Assembly (NCBI GenBank): GCA_022360855.1
Contig: JAKSBY010000565.1
Coordinates: 1 to 34,829 of the forward strand
Origin: Sphingomonadales bacterium
GTDB taxonomy: Bacteria > Pseudomonadota > Alphaproteobacteria > Sphingomonadales > JAKSBY01
Direction: 5' to 3'
Length of the DNA stretch: 34,829 nt
Both the position numbers and the translations under genes were made by a program. Shown piece after piece: positions 19,029-27,908 of this stretch; positions within the stretch are counted from its first letter, which is position 1, and the number at the start of each line of letters is the position of its first letter. The notes below the pieces were generated by a model. The model did no database searches and had not been told where the DNA came from. It saw only the letters and a program-made list of their open reading frames with translations.

Positions 19029-20360
19029 ATGCACGGTTCCCTGCTTTTCCTGGTCCTTCTGCTTTCCGCCCCCATGGCACGTGCCGACGAGGTCGCGGAG
19101 TGGATCGCGCGAGAGGCGGTCCCCCTGAGATCGGTGGAGCTGACGGACGATTTCTCCGACCTGGCCCCGCTCAAGCCCATCATTGGCGATGCACGCATCA
19201 TCAGCTTTGGCGAAGGAACGCATGACGTGCATGAGTTATGGGCCTTCCGAAACCGTTTGTTCGCCTACCTGGTGGAGGAACACGGCGTGACCGCCATGGC
19301 CGCGGAAACCGGCCTGGCGCCATCCTTCGCCACCGATGACTACGCCCTCGGCAAAGACGTCTCGCGCATCCGCGCGGCCCAGGGGGTGTTTTCGTGGTCC
19401 GATAGTGTTTTCGACGAAAATCTGCAGATTGTGGATTGGATGCGGGCCTATAACGCACGCCCGACGACCACGCGCAAGATCCGGTTCTACGGCCTGGAAA
19501 TGAGCGGATGCATGCGCCCCGAGGGCCGCCCGCTGATCGAAAGCGCGCTCAGCTATGTCGCCCGGCTGGATCCGGCGCGCAGTAAAGCCAGCATGCGGGA
19601 ATTCGCGCGCCTCCTGCAAAAGTTCAGTCGCGACGGCTATGGCGCGCTTACGGCAGACCAAAGAACATCTCTCCTGGCCGCCGTTCAGGACCTGGTAAGC
19701 CTTTTCGAGCGTCGGCAGGTGGTGTGGATATCCCGCACCTCGGCGCTCCAATACGAACGAGCCTATCGGCAGGCGGTCGCGGCGCGCCAGCTAACAGCCC
19801 ACTTTCGCATGAAAGGCGAAGGCCGGGATATCGCCGCCGCCCAGAATCTGCGCTGGGCGCTCGAACGGGAGGGGCCGGAGGGGCGCCTCTTCGTCTTCGC
19901 CCATAACAGCCATGTGGCGAAGTGGCGGAAGCGCCCCGAAAACGACGACGATCTGCACAGCACCATGGGCGAATTTGTCAACGACTACTTCGGCGAAGAC
20001 ATGGTGGTCATCGGCTCGCTCTACGACCGCGGCACGGCGCGCGACCTGCTGGGCCTTTTTCGGCCCAGGAACGAAACCTACACCGTCCCCCCGTCAAAGC
20101 CCGGCAGCTTGAACGGATTGGCCGCAAAGTCCGGAAGGGCCCGCTTCCTGCTCGACCTGAAAAAGGTCCCGGACTCGGGGGCGGTCCCGCAGTGGTTCTC
20201 ACGCTTGAGAACCATTCGCAACATCAACGTCAGGAGCGGCTATCACGAGATCGATACGCTCGCTGCCTTCGATGCCCTGGTCTTTTTGAGGGACATCACG
20301 CCCCTACGTTTGAATACGAAGGCGAATTCCGTGACCGCGCCTCACGGCTGCACGCGGTAG
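19029..20360 (+). CDS. Erythromycin esterase family protein, exported
   Basis: Signal peptide MHGSLLFLVLLLSAPMARA; IISFGEGTHDVHELWAFRNRLFAYLVEEHGVTAMAAETG; VFAHNSHVAKW. Alternative start at 18984 overlaps the amidase end. Confidence 0.9.
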   Translation: MHGSLLFLVLLLSAPMARADEVAEWIAREAVPLRSVELTDDFSDLAPLKPIIGDARIISFGEGTHDVHELWAFRNRLFAYLVEEHGVTAMAAETGLAPSFATDDYALGKDVSRIRAAQGVFSWSDSVFDENLQIVDWMRAYNARPTTTRKIRFYGLEMSGCMRPEGRPLIESALSYVARLDPARSKASMREFARLLQKFSRDGYGALTADQRTSLLAAVQDLVSLFERRQVVWISRTSALQYERAYRQAVAARQLTAHFRMKGEGRDIAAAQNLRWALEREGPEGRLFVFAHNSHVAKWRKRPENDDDLHSTMGEFVNDYFGEDMVVIGSLYDRGTARDLLGLFRPRNETYTVPPSKPGSLNGLAAKSGRARFLLDLKKVPDSGAVPQWFSRLRTIRNINVRSGYHEIDTLAAFDALVFLRDITPLRLNTKANSVTAPHGCTR

Positions 20361-22063
20361 AATTCAACGTCGGTTATCCAGCCGAACTGGTAGGTCAGCA
20401 CAAGACCGGTGAGCGCGCCACCCCGCTCTCTCGTGAAACGGATCACCAACCGGTCGGGGATGGCTACGAACTCGTCCTCGATCAGGGGCTCGAATGTGAA
20501 TGGCGATATGGAGCGGGGCTCCTTTTCAAGGATGCGGGCCATCAGCTTGCCGCCTTCGACGCTGAATCGATAGGTGGCGTCGACCTCGGGGCTGTAATAG
20601 TCGCCTGCATATTCCGCGATCTGCCGTTTCGCCAGGCTGAGCCTTTCAACGCGCTCGAACCGCCCGGCCCCGTATTTGCGACCCTGCTTTTGTATGAAGA
20701 AGCGGGCGCCGGCCTCCGACCGCCCCTCGAACTCGATGATTAGGTTCTGCTTGTTTCGGAAACGGCTCATGGCGACGGGCTCGAAGATGCTGGGCGACGC
20801 ATCGCCGGTAACAAGAAGACCGTTTCCGCGGCTCTCGACAATCATCGGCAGCCGTAGCTCGTTCTCTCGGTACACCCCCGTGAAGTCCTTCAGCTGCGCG
20901 GGCGATAGCGTGATCGCCGGCTCCTTAGGATCGGCCTGCCCATCGCTCGCGAGATCCAGGAATATGTCGGCAAGGCCCATCACCACCGGCTGGGCATAAA
21001 TCCCGTTGTTGCAAAACCCGAAAACGCCGAGGGCGCGGTCGGGAAAGATCACCGTATGCGCCTTATAGCCATAGCCCGAGCCGCTATGGCCGATTGTTTT
21101 CAGGCCCCGGTAACGAAGAAGCCTCAGTCCGAAGCCGTAAGGCACGGGCGATCCATCGCGCAACCGGCCGTTGGCGCGCAGCATCCGCGTCAGCTCCGCA
21201 CCCCCGGCAAGCCTGCTCTCGTCGGCAAACAGATTGGCCGTCCATTTTGCAAAATCATCCAGTCTTGTCATGAGACCCGCCGGGCCCCAATCGCCCGGGG
21301 CCTCGGGCAACCACTCTTCGCCGCGCCATTTCTCCTGAGTGTAGGAGTATGGAAGCGCCCGCCCATCCTTGCCGCGCGTGGCCGTGCCGAAATAGCTGTC
21401 CTTCATCCCGAGCGGACGAAAGATGTTCTCCTCCACATAATCCGCGAACGCCTGTCCGCTCGTGCGCTCTATGAGCTCGGCCAGCAGCAGGTAGTCGGAA
21501 TTGCCGTAGCGATAGTCCGTTCCCGCCGGGAAGTTTGTCGCACGCTGCCGGGCCAACAATCCGACACGGCTGTCTTGGCCGAGGTAGCGCCGCATCTTGC
21601 CCGTAAGCAGGATCAGCCGGCCGATATCGCGCAATCCATTGGTATGGTGTATGAGATCCCGGATCGTGATCGGCGCGCCGTAGTCAGGAATCTCGGGAAC
21701 GTATGCCCGGATATCGTCACCCAGGGAAAAATACCCCTGATGTGCGGCGAGCGCGACGGCGGCGGCGGTAAACTGCTTCGTGACCGACGCCACGCCAAAG
21801 ACCAAATCGGGCGTATTCGCAATGTCGTGTTCAATGTCGGCAAGTCCGTAGGCGCCCTGATAGACCCACGACCGGGTATCCAAATCCAGAACGCCGAGGG
21901 CGCACCCCGGTGCGCCGGCCTCATCAAGCTCGCCAACGAAGACATCGGCGCGCTCAATGGCTTCGGCAACACCGGATACCGTGGCGACCTGGCCCCAGCA
22001 AGGCGGAGCCAGAAGGAGGAAAGTGCCCAGGAACGCGATTTTCACGATAGACATTCTGCACAT
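20342..22063 (-). CDS. Class C beta-lactamase-like serine hydrolase with C-terminal extension, exported
   Basis: SVTK (SxxK), YGN motif, HSGSGYGYKA; start probably 22054 (MSIVKIAFLGTFLLLAPPCWG signal peptide). Confidence 0.93.
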   Translation of the reverse strand: MCRMSIVKIAFLGTFLLLAPPCWGQVATVSGVAEAIERADVFVGELDEAGAPGCALGVLDLDTRSWVYQGAYGLADIEHDIANTPDLVFGVASVTKQFTAAAVALAAHQGYFSLGDDIRAYVPEIPDYGAPITIRDLIHHTNGLRDIGRLILLTGKMRRYLGQDSRVGLLARQRATNFPAGTDYRYGNSDYLLLAELIERTSGQAFADYVEENIFRPLGMKDSYFGTATRGKDGRALPYSYTQEKWRGEEWLPEAPGDWGPAGLMTRLDDFAKWTANLFADESRLAGGAELTRMLRANGRLRDGSPVPYGFGLRLLRYRGLKTIGHSGSGYGYKAHTVIFPDRALGVFGFCNNGIYAQPVVMGLADIFLDLASDGQADPKEPAITLSPAQLKDFTGVYRENELRLPMIVESRGNGLLVTGDASPSIFEPVAMSRFRNKQNLIIEFEGRSEAGARFFIQKQGRKYGAGRFERVERLSLAKRQIAEYAGDYYSPEVDATYRFSVEGGKLMARILEKEPRSISPFTFEPLIEDEFVAIPDRLVIRFTRERGGALTGLVLTYQFGWITDVEFYRVQP

Positions 22064-22086
22064 TTGCCCAGGGGCCGGGCTTTAGG

Positions 22087-22125
22087 AAAAAACAGGCGGA
22101 CCATGCCTGATTCGCATGGCCCGCC
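22087..22125 (-). terminator. Rho-independent terminator of the third TonB receptor gene
   Basis: Minus strand: ggcgg-g-ccatgc-gaatcag-gcatgg-t-ccgcc stem (one mismatch) followed by TGTTTTTTCC. Confidence 0.8.
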
Positions 22126-22148
22126 ATCCACTAAAGACCGGAAATGGC

Positions 22149-24230
22149 CTATAGTCCAAGCCTCACCCGCGCAAGAAAGGTCCGCGGCGGGTTGATGTCT
22201 ACGTTGTTCGACGACCCGAAGCCGGAGAAGATATCGGCATTGGTCACGTTGTTGGCGAGGATGCCGAGCTCGACGTGATCGGTCACCGAATAGTTGATGC
22301 CCAGGTCGATCCGCACGAAGCTCGGCACTTCCAGCGCATTGCCGGCGCCGAGAAAGCGGTCGTCGGTGAACTGCAGGGCAGCGGTCAGGCCAACCCCCTC
22401 GAACGGTCCGGAGCCGATGTCATACCGCCCGGTGAGCGAGAAGGTGTTTTCCGGCGCGTAGCGGAGGTCGGTACCGTCCAGGGAGGGGTCGTTGCTGACC
22501 ACGTTGCTCGTCATGTAGGCATAGGCCGCATAGACGGTGAGACCGGGAAGAGGCTCGCCGCTCACGGACGCCTCGAACCCTTTCGTGGTGACGCTGCCCA
22601 GGGGAACCTGAAACCCGGGATTATCCAAATCCGGGGTCAGAACATCCGGCTTTTTCACCCTGAAGAGGGAAACCGTACCGGACAAGCCGCCCATACCGAA
22701 CTTGACGCCGCCCTCGTATTGCACGCTGCTCTCCGGCGCGAACACCGTATTGTCGGCAGTCGTTCCCGAACGGGGAATGAAGGATTCCGAACGGTTGCCG
22801 AAAACGGATATGGCGTCGGTGACATCGGCAACGATGCCGAACATCGTAGGCACGTCGGACTGGCTGACCTTGTTGCCGGTGTTCTCCGACGTGATCTTCG
22901 CGTAGCGAAGCCCGGCGATCAGATGCACACGGTCGCCGACCGACATCCGGTCCTGTATGAAAACCCCGACGGTCTTGTCGTCGATCTCGGAAGGCAGGAA
23001 ACGGATCCTGTTATCCAACTCCAGGACCGCCCCATATACCGGCGCGTACAAATCGATCGGATTCACAATGAACCGCGTCTGCAGATTGTTGAATTTGGTC
23101 GTGAAGTATTCGCCACCGACCGAGACTTGGTGAGTGATCGGACCGGTGACGAATTTACCTGCCAGGTCGACGTAGCCGGAATAGTCGTCGCCATCGCTGA
23201 CATTGCCGATCTGCAGCCTGTTCAACGTACGAAAATCATCCTGAAGAAGACCGATGATCGACTGATCGTCCCGCTCGACATGCGTATAGGAAAAAACCGC
23301 CCTGGCGCTCAAAGAATCAGTGAACTGATGCCTCAGGGTAACCTCGATATTCGCCGTCTCCCGGGTCCGCCCGACGCCTTCCTCATCGGGACTTTGCACA
23401 TAAAAGGATCTCGGGTAGTCGCCGTTTGGGTTTTCGGTGAGAAGGCCGGCCGCGGGTCCGCCCAGATATCCGCCGGCAGGCTGATCGGTTTTGGCATAAA
23501 CGCCGAGAATATTGAGGGTTGTATCGGAGGACAGCGCCCACTCGATCACCGGCGCGATGGTCAGCTTTTCCTCCTCCCAAAAATCAAGAAAACTCTCCCT
23601 GTCCTGGTAGACCGCGTTCAGCCGGACGCTTACGCTGTCTGTAATCGGACCTCCGACATCAAGCGTAAAGCGCTGATGGTCGAAGCTGCCGAGCTCGGCC
23701 GCGGCCTCCAGATGGAACTCTTCCCGCGGCGTTTTTGTGACGATATTGATGACAGCGCCGGGCTGCATGGAGCCGTACAGGACCGACGCCGGCCCCATCA
23801 AAACCTCGATACGCTCCATGAGCTGCGAGTCCAGCGGGAAATTGGCGGTGTTCAGCCGGGCACCGTTGATGACCTGGGTGATGCTGAACCCGCGCACGAA
23901 ATACGCATCCGCCAGCCATCCGATTTGAGAATATTGCGTAGAGGCCGACGGCACGAACCGCACGATATCGGTGATATCCACCGCAGCCACGTCGTCAAGG
24001 AAGCCCGTATCGAAGACCTGGGCGGTCTGCGGCACGTCGCGCAAGCTGTCCTCCCGGCCCCGGCCGAAGACGGTAATCGACTCTAACGCCCCGAGGCTAT
24101 CCTCGTTACCATCCTGCGCCCGTGCCGTATCCACCCCCGCAACAAGCGCTGTAGTCGAAAGCAGCGTAACGATGAATTTGCGGCATACTGAATGAGGAGA
24201 CCGCATGGCTCGTGGACTTCTTATACACAT
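22149..24230 (-). CDS. TonB-dependent siderophore-type receptor
   Basis: ATG at 24230 preceded by GGGAAGGAAAT; signal sequence FIVTLLSTTALVAGVDTARAQ; plug VPQTAQVFDTGFLDDVAAVDITDIVRFVPS...YGSMQPGAVINIVTKTP; C-terminus NPPRTFLARVRLGL. Confidence 0.96.
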   Translation of the reverse strand: MCIRSPRAMRSPHSVCRKFIVTLLSTTALVAGVDTARAQDGNEDSLGALESITVFGRGREDSLRDVPQTAQVFDTGFLDDVAAVDITDIVRFVPSASTQYSQIGWLADAYFVRGFSITQVINGARLNTANFPLDSQLMERIEVLMGPASVLYGSMQPGAVINIVTKTPREEFHLEAAAELGSFDHQRFTLDVGGPITDSVSVRLNAVYQDRESFLDFWEEEKLTIAPVIEWALSSDTTLNILGVYAKTDQPAGGYLGGPAAGLLTENPNGDYPRSFYVQSPDEEGVGRTRETANIEVTLRHQFTDSLSARAVFSYTHVERDDQSIIGLLQDDFRTLNRLQIGNVSDGDDYSGYVDLAGKFVTGPITHQVSVGGEYFTTKFNNLQTRFIVNPIDLYAPVYGAVLELDNRIRFLPSEIDDKTVGVFIQDRMSVGDRVHLIAGLRYAKITSENTGNKVSQSDVPTMFGIVADVTDAISVFGNRSESFIPRSGTTADNTVFAPESSVQYEGGVKFGMGGLSGTVSLFRVKKPDVLTPDLDNPGFQVPLGSVTTKGFEASVSGEPLPGLTVYAAYAYMTSNVVSNDPSLDGTDLRYAPENTFSLTGRYDIGSGPFEGVGLTAALQFTDDRFLGAGNALEVPSFVRIDLGINYSVTDHVELGILANNVTNADIFSGFGSSNNVDINPPRTFLARVRLGL

Positions 24231-24383
24231 ATTTCCTTCCCTTTTTTTGCACGGATAATTGTTGCTTTCAAAGCTCTGGTCAGCCGCGAGCCTTGGCGGG
24301 ACGATCCGTTTGCAGCGTTGACGGTCGCCTGGATCCCTCATCATCCCTGACTGAGAACACTATTCGCGTGCCGCAGTGGCCGC

Positions 24384-24521
24384 TTAGCACCCTGATCTCG
24401 CGGCCTAGCTTTTGGGATCGGGGCCCGCATATGCCAGGGAAACCGAGCGCCTAGGGCGGAATGATTGCGCTCCTCGGCCCCGCCGCAGCTCAAAAGCTAG
24501 GCCGCGAGATCAGTATGCTAA
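24384..24521. repeat. Long inverted repeat/hairpin: perfect 23-bp arms (24392-24414 and 24491-24513), extended to 29 of 31 pairs
   Basis: ctgatctcgcggcctagcttttg ... caaaagctaggccgcgagatcag exact reverse complements; outer ttagca (24384-24389)/tgctaa (24516-24521); inner cggggcc (24419-24425)/ggccccg (24476-24482). Confidence 0.9.
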
Positions 24522-24554
24522 TTGCCCGGCGTAGCGCGTTGTTAATGTCGTCGA

Positions 24555-25748
24555 TTGGCGCTCATCGGAGACGCAGTTCTGGCATCAAATCCGACACTGG
24601 TTTTTGCGATCCTTGCGGCGATTGCCGCGGCGGTCTACGCGATGAGCATAACGCCCAGGTTCAGCGGCCTGTTCAGGCTGGCACCGCCTGTGGTCTGGCT
24701 TTATTGCCTGCCGATGCTTCTATCGAGTCTCGGCCTGCTGCCGTCCGAAAACGAACTGTACCGCTGGCTGGCGACCTATATCCTTCCGTTCTCGCTGTTG
24801 TTGCTGACGCTTACGGTCGACCTCAAGGCAATGGCGAAGATCGGGCGGCCGGCGATTATCATGCTGCTCGCGGGCACCGGCAGTGTCGTGCTGGCCGTCG
24901 CCGTCGTATTCCTCTTCACACGCACGTTTCTGCCGAGCGACGCCTGGCAAAGCCTTGCGATGCTGACTGCTTCCTGGATTGGCGGATCGGCCAACATGCT
25001 GGCGATGCAACAGAGCCTGGAGGCGGACGCCTCGCTTTTGGGGCCGGTCATTGTAACGGATACCGTAGTTGCCTATGGCTGGCTGGGCGCCGCAATCGCG
25101 CTGAGCGGCTTCCAATCGGCGTTCGATCGATATCTGCGCGCCGATCCGGCTATCCTCGACACGGTAGACGCCGAATTGGGCCGCACCCAGGCAACACGTA
25201 AGCCGGCCAGGATTGACGACATCATGATCATTGTCGGTGGCGGTTTGGCGACCGCAATCCTGGCCCGGACACTCGCCGAATCCCTGCCGCCGCTGGGCGA
25301 CCCGGTCATCATCAGCGCCTCGAGCTGGACGGTTCTTTTCGTTGTTACGCTCGGCATTGCCTTGTCTTTCACTCGGATGCGCCGGCTCTCGGATGCCGGC
25401 GCCGGTGACATCGGATATTGCGGTCTCTACCTGCTTCTGCCGGCGATCGGAGCGCAGGCAGACCTACGCGCCATTCTCGAGGCGCCGCAGCTCATGGCGG
25501 TCGGGCTGCTGATCCTGCTCATCCATATCGGCGTTTTGGCGATAACGGCACGACTATGCAGGTTCCCGTCTTTCTTCCTGATCGCGGGGAGCTTCGCCAA
25601 CATTGGAGGTGCCGCGAGCGCACCGGTCGCGTCCGCCGCCTACCGCGCCAGCCTTGCTCCCGTCGGCGCGCTGATGGGCGTCGCCGGCTATCTGCTCGGC
25701 ATCTATATTCCGCTCGCCGTCGCGGCCTTGCTGGCGGCAATGGCTTAG
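24555..25748 (+). CDS. DUF819 family (YjcL-like) integral membrane protein
   Basis: Multiple TM segments; FSGLFRLAPPVVWLYCLPMLLSSLGLLP and TASWIGGSANMLAMQQSL typical of DUF819; TTG start proposed. Confidence 0.88.
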   Translation: MALIGDAVLASNPTLVFAILAAIAAAVYAMSITPRFSGLFRLAPPVVWLYCLPMLLSSLGLLPSENELYRWLATYILPFSLLLLTLTVDLKAMAKIGRPAIIMLLAGTGSVVLAVAVVFLFTRTFLPSDAWQSLAMLTASWIGGSANMLAMQQSLEADASLLGPVIVTDTVVAYGWLGAAIALSGFQSAFDRYLRADPAILDTVDAELGRTQATRKPARIDDIMIIVGGGLATAILARTLAESLPPLGDPVIISASSWTVLFVVTLGIALSFTRMRRLSDAGAGDIGYCGLYLLLPAIGAQADLRAILEAPQLMAVGLLILLIHIGVLAITARLCRFPSFFLIAGSFANIGGAASAPVASAAYRASLAPVGALMGVAGYLLGIYIPLAVAALLAAMA

Positions 25749-27904
25749 TTCGCTTGATTATGCCCGGCACGGCCGGAAGCCTGCAGAGTGTTCTCGATGA
25801 ACGCGTCGATTTTCCTCAGGTAGCCGATTTGGTTGCGATAGAGACGAATGCTGTGCGCTTCGCCCGGCATGATAAAGGCATCGACGGTCTTTCCACGTTT
25901 CTGCAAGGCGAGGTAGAGTTCAAGCGTCTGCTGCATGGCGGCCGAGCCGTCATTGTCGCCGTGCAGGAACAGTACCGGCTCCCGGCCCCACTGATCTATC
26001 TTTGATATGGCTGAAGACTCGTAGGCGAGCCGCTCCAGCTCCAGCCGTTGCGGAATATTGAACTGAAGGGGTTCGTTGAAGTCCTTTTCCATTTCGACGA
26101 CCCAGTCTCCGACACCGGCGGAGACAACGCCGAGCGCAAAGACATCGGAGCGCGCCAAGGCGTTGGTGACGATATGCCCGCCGTAGGAATGGCCGAAGGC
26201 CACAATCCGGCCGGGATCGATTTCAGGTATGTTTGCCTTCAGATACTCTGCGGCGGCGATAAAATCCCGGGCATCGTCGGCTCCGCGGCCGCCATATCTC
26301 TCCGGTTCACGGAAGTCCAGGCCATAGCCGATACCGCTTCGGTAATTGACGCTCAGGACAACACATCCCCGGCTTCGGTAGTATTGCAGTATCTGAGGAT
26401 AGCCGAAAAAGGCTTTCCAGACGGGATAGACCTTGTCCCGCGGGCCGCCATGGGCGTGAACCACCACCGGGCACCCTTTTTTGATCTTCCGGGGGCGCCA
26501 TAGGACGGCGGGTATCTTCATTCCATCGAACGAGTCATACACTATGACCTCGGCATCGCCGGCCTTCCTTGTGATAGGATCGCCGGGGTGCGGCCCGGTG
26601 CTCAGCTGTATCTCGCCGTTCTTTTCGGTACGAATCATCAATCGTTCGGGGACCGACGCGCTCGCATGGACGTAGAGTATGGCGCCGTTTTTCATGAACT
26701 GCGCCTTGGAGCGCATACCCGGTTTGCCGGCCGCCACGCGCCGGGGCTTCAAGCCGGTGCGCAGAGCCATGCGATAAAGGCCGAGGCGATGGGGTTCGGA
26801 TTGCGAATTGGCCCAATAGGCAATGTTTTGTCGGTCGGGCGACTGCACCGCACCGTCGACCTCAAAATCTCCAGGCGTCAGAAGCCGCGCGTCTCCGCCG
26901 GACGCGGAAACGCCGTAAAGCAGCTTCCAGCCGGTTTTTTCATACGGAAAAACCAGTGTGCCGTCCGCCAGCCAGAGAAGGTTCCCCGCGCCGCCGAGGC
27001 CTGAATAGCCACTGGCACGAAACCCGTTGAAGCGAGCGCCATAGCCCACATCGGAGGTCCAGACCTGGTTTCCCAGACCGCTCAGCGCGTCGGCAACGAC
27101 AACCGAAAACGGCGCGCCTTCACGGTGATTGGAAAACCGCCAAGTCTTCGGTTCGTAGCCAAAACGAATGAACGCGATCTTGTCGCTTCCCGGAGACCAG
27201 ACGGGACTCTGGTCGATTCCGACGCCGGGCGCCATGTAAAGGAGGCGCCGCGTATCCAAATCGAACACACCTACGAAGGCATATTTGCCCCGATCATATC
27301 CCGAGCGGTCGCTCGTAAACGCAAGCTTGGTCCCGTCCGGCGAGAGCAGCAAATCACCGAGCGCCCCTCGCGTGGCGAAGAGACGAAGCGGTGCTGCTTC
27401 TCCCGACAAGGCATAGGACCAGACGGCGCCGCCTTTCAGCACGAAAAGCCTGTTGCCATCCGGTGAAATAACAAGATCGTCACCAAACGCGCTTTCGCCA
27501 AGGTCAAGGCGTTTAACGTCTCCATCCCTCAGCGAGAGAACGAAAACCATCGGCACGGGCGGATCGGGGAGATGCGCCGGATTAAATCCCGCCTTGCCGC
27601 GAACGAAGACAAGGCGGCTTTGGCCGGGGACGAATCCGACCAGCCTGATCTCCGCTCCGTCATCGATGTCATAGCCTGTTACCTGACGGGCCTCGTATTG
27701 CGGCGCCTCGGCCAGGAATATGTTCCAGATTCCCCTTGTCTGTTCGACCCAGGCGACCGTTCCGTCCTCGGCCGCCGCAACGTCCCTGACAGCCGGTATG
27801 GCCAGGAGCTCCTCAAAAGCAAATGGCCTTGGCGCGGCCGTCTGTGCGGCGGCACCGGAGATGCCCATACATAAGCACAGCAGCATCAAAACCAGCCTGT
27901 TCAC
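25745..27904 (-). CDS. S9 family prolyl oligopeptidase, exported
   Basis: Beta-propeller with SPDG repeats; catalytic domain VVVHAHGGPRDKV, GHSYGGHI, FLHGDNDGSAAMQQTLELYLALQKRGKTVDAFIMPGEAHSI; signal peptide MNRLVLMLLCLCMGISGAAAQ. Confidence 0.95.
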   Translation of the reverse strand: MNRLVLMLLCLCMGISGAAAQTAAPRPFAFEELLAIPAVRDVAAAEDGTVAWVEQTRGIWNIFLAEAPQYEARQVTGYDIDDGAEIRLVGFVPGQSRLVFVRGKAGFNPAHLPDPPVPMVFVLSLRDGDVKRLDLGESAFGDDLVISPDGNRLFVLKGGAVWSYALSGEAAPLRLFATRGALGDLLLSPDGTKLAFTSDRSGYDRGKYAFVGVFDLDTRRLLYMAPGVGIDQSPVWSPGSDKIAFIRFGYEPKTWRFSNHREGAPFSVVVADALSGLGNQVWTSDVGYGARFNGFRASGYSGLGGAGNLLWLADGTLVFPYEKTGWKLLYGVSASGGDARLLTPGDFEVDGAVQSPDRQNIAYWANSQSEPHRLGLYRMALRTGLKPRRVAAGKPGMRSKAQFMKNGAILYVHASASVPERLMIRTEKNGEIQLSTGPHPGDPITRKAGDAEVIVYDSFDGMKIPAVLWRPRKIKKGCPVVVHAHGGPRDKVYPVWKAFFGYPQILQYYRSRGCVVLSVNYRSGIGYGLDFREPERYGGRGADDARDFIAAAEYLKANIPEIDPGRIVAFGHSYGGHIVTNALARSDVFALGVVSAGVGDWVVEMEKDFNEPLQFNIPQRLELERLAYESSAISKIDQWGREPVLFLHGDNDGSAAMQQTLELYLALQKRGKTVDAFIMPGEAHSIRLYRNQIGYLRKIDAFIENTLQASGRAGHNQAN

Positions 27905-27908
27905 CTTT

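Noticed and set aside
22275-24086. 603-aa plus-strand ORF
   Set aside because: Antisense shadow of the TonB receptor 22149-24230; Arg/Gly/Asp-rich low-information translation.
2275-27904. Lasso-peptide biosynthetic cluster (S9 isopeptidase plus FecI/FecR plus TonB receptor resemble such loci)
   Set aside because: No B (leader peptidase/RRE), C (Asn-synthetase-like) gene or convincing precursor peptide was found; the S9 peptidase is far from the sigma/anti-sigma pair.
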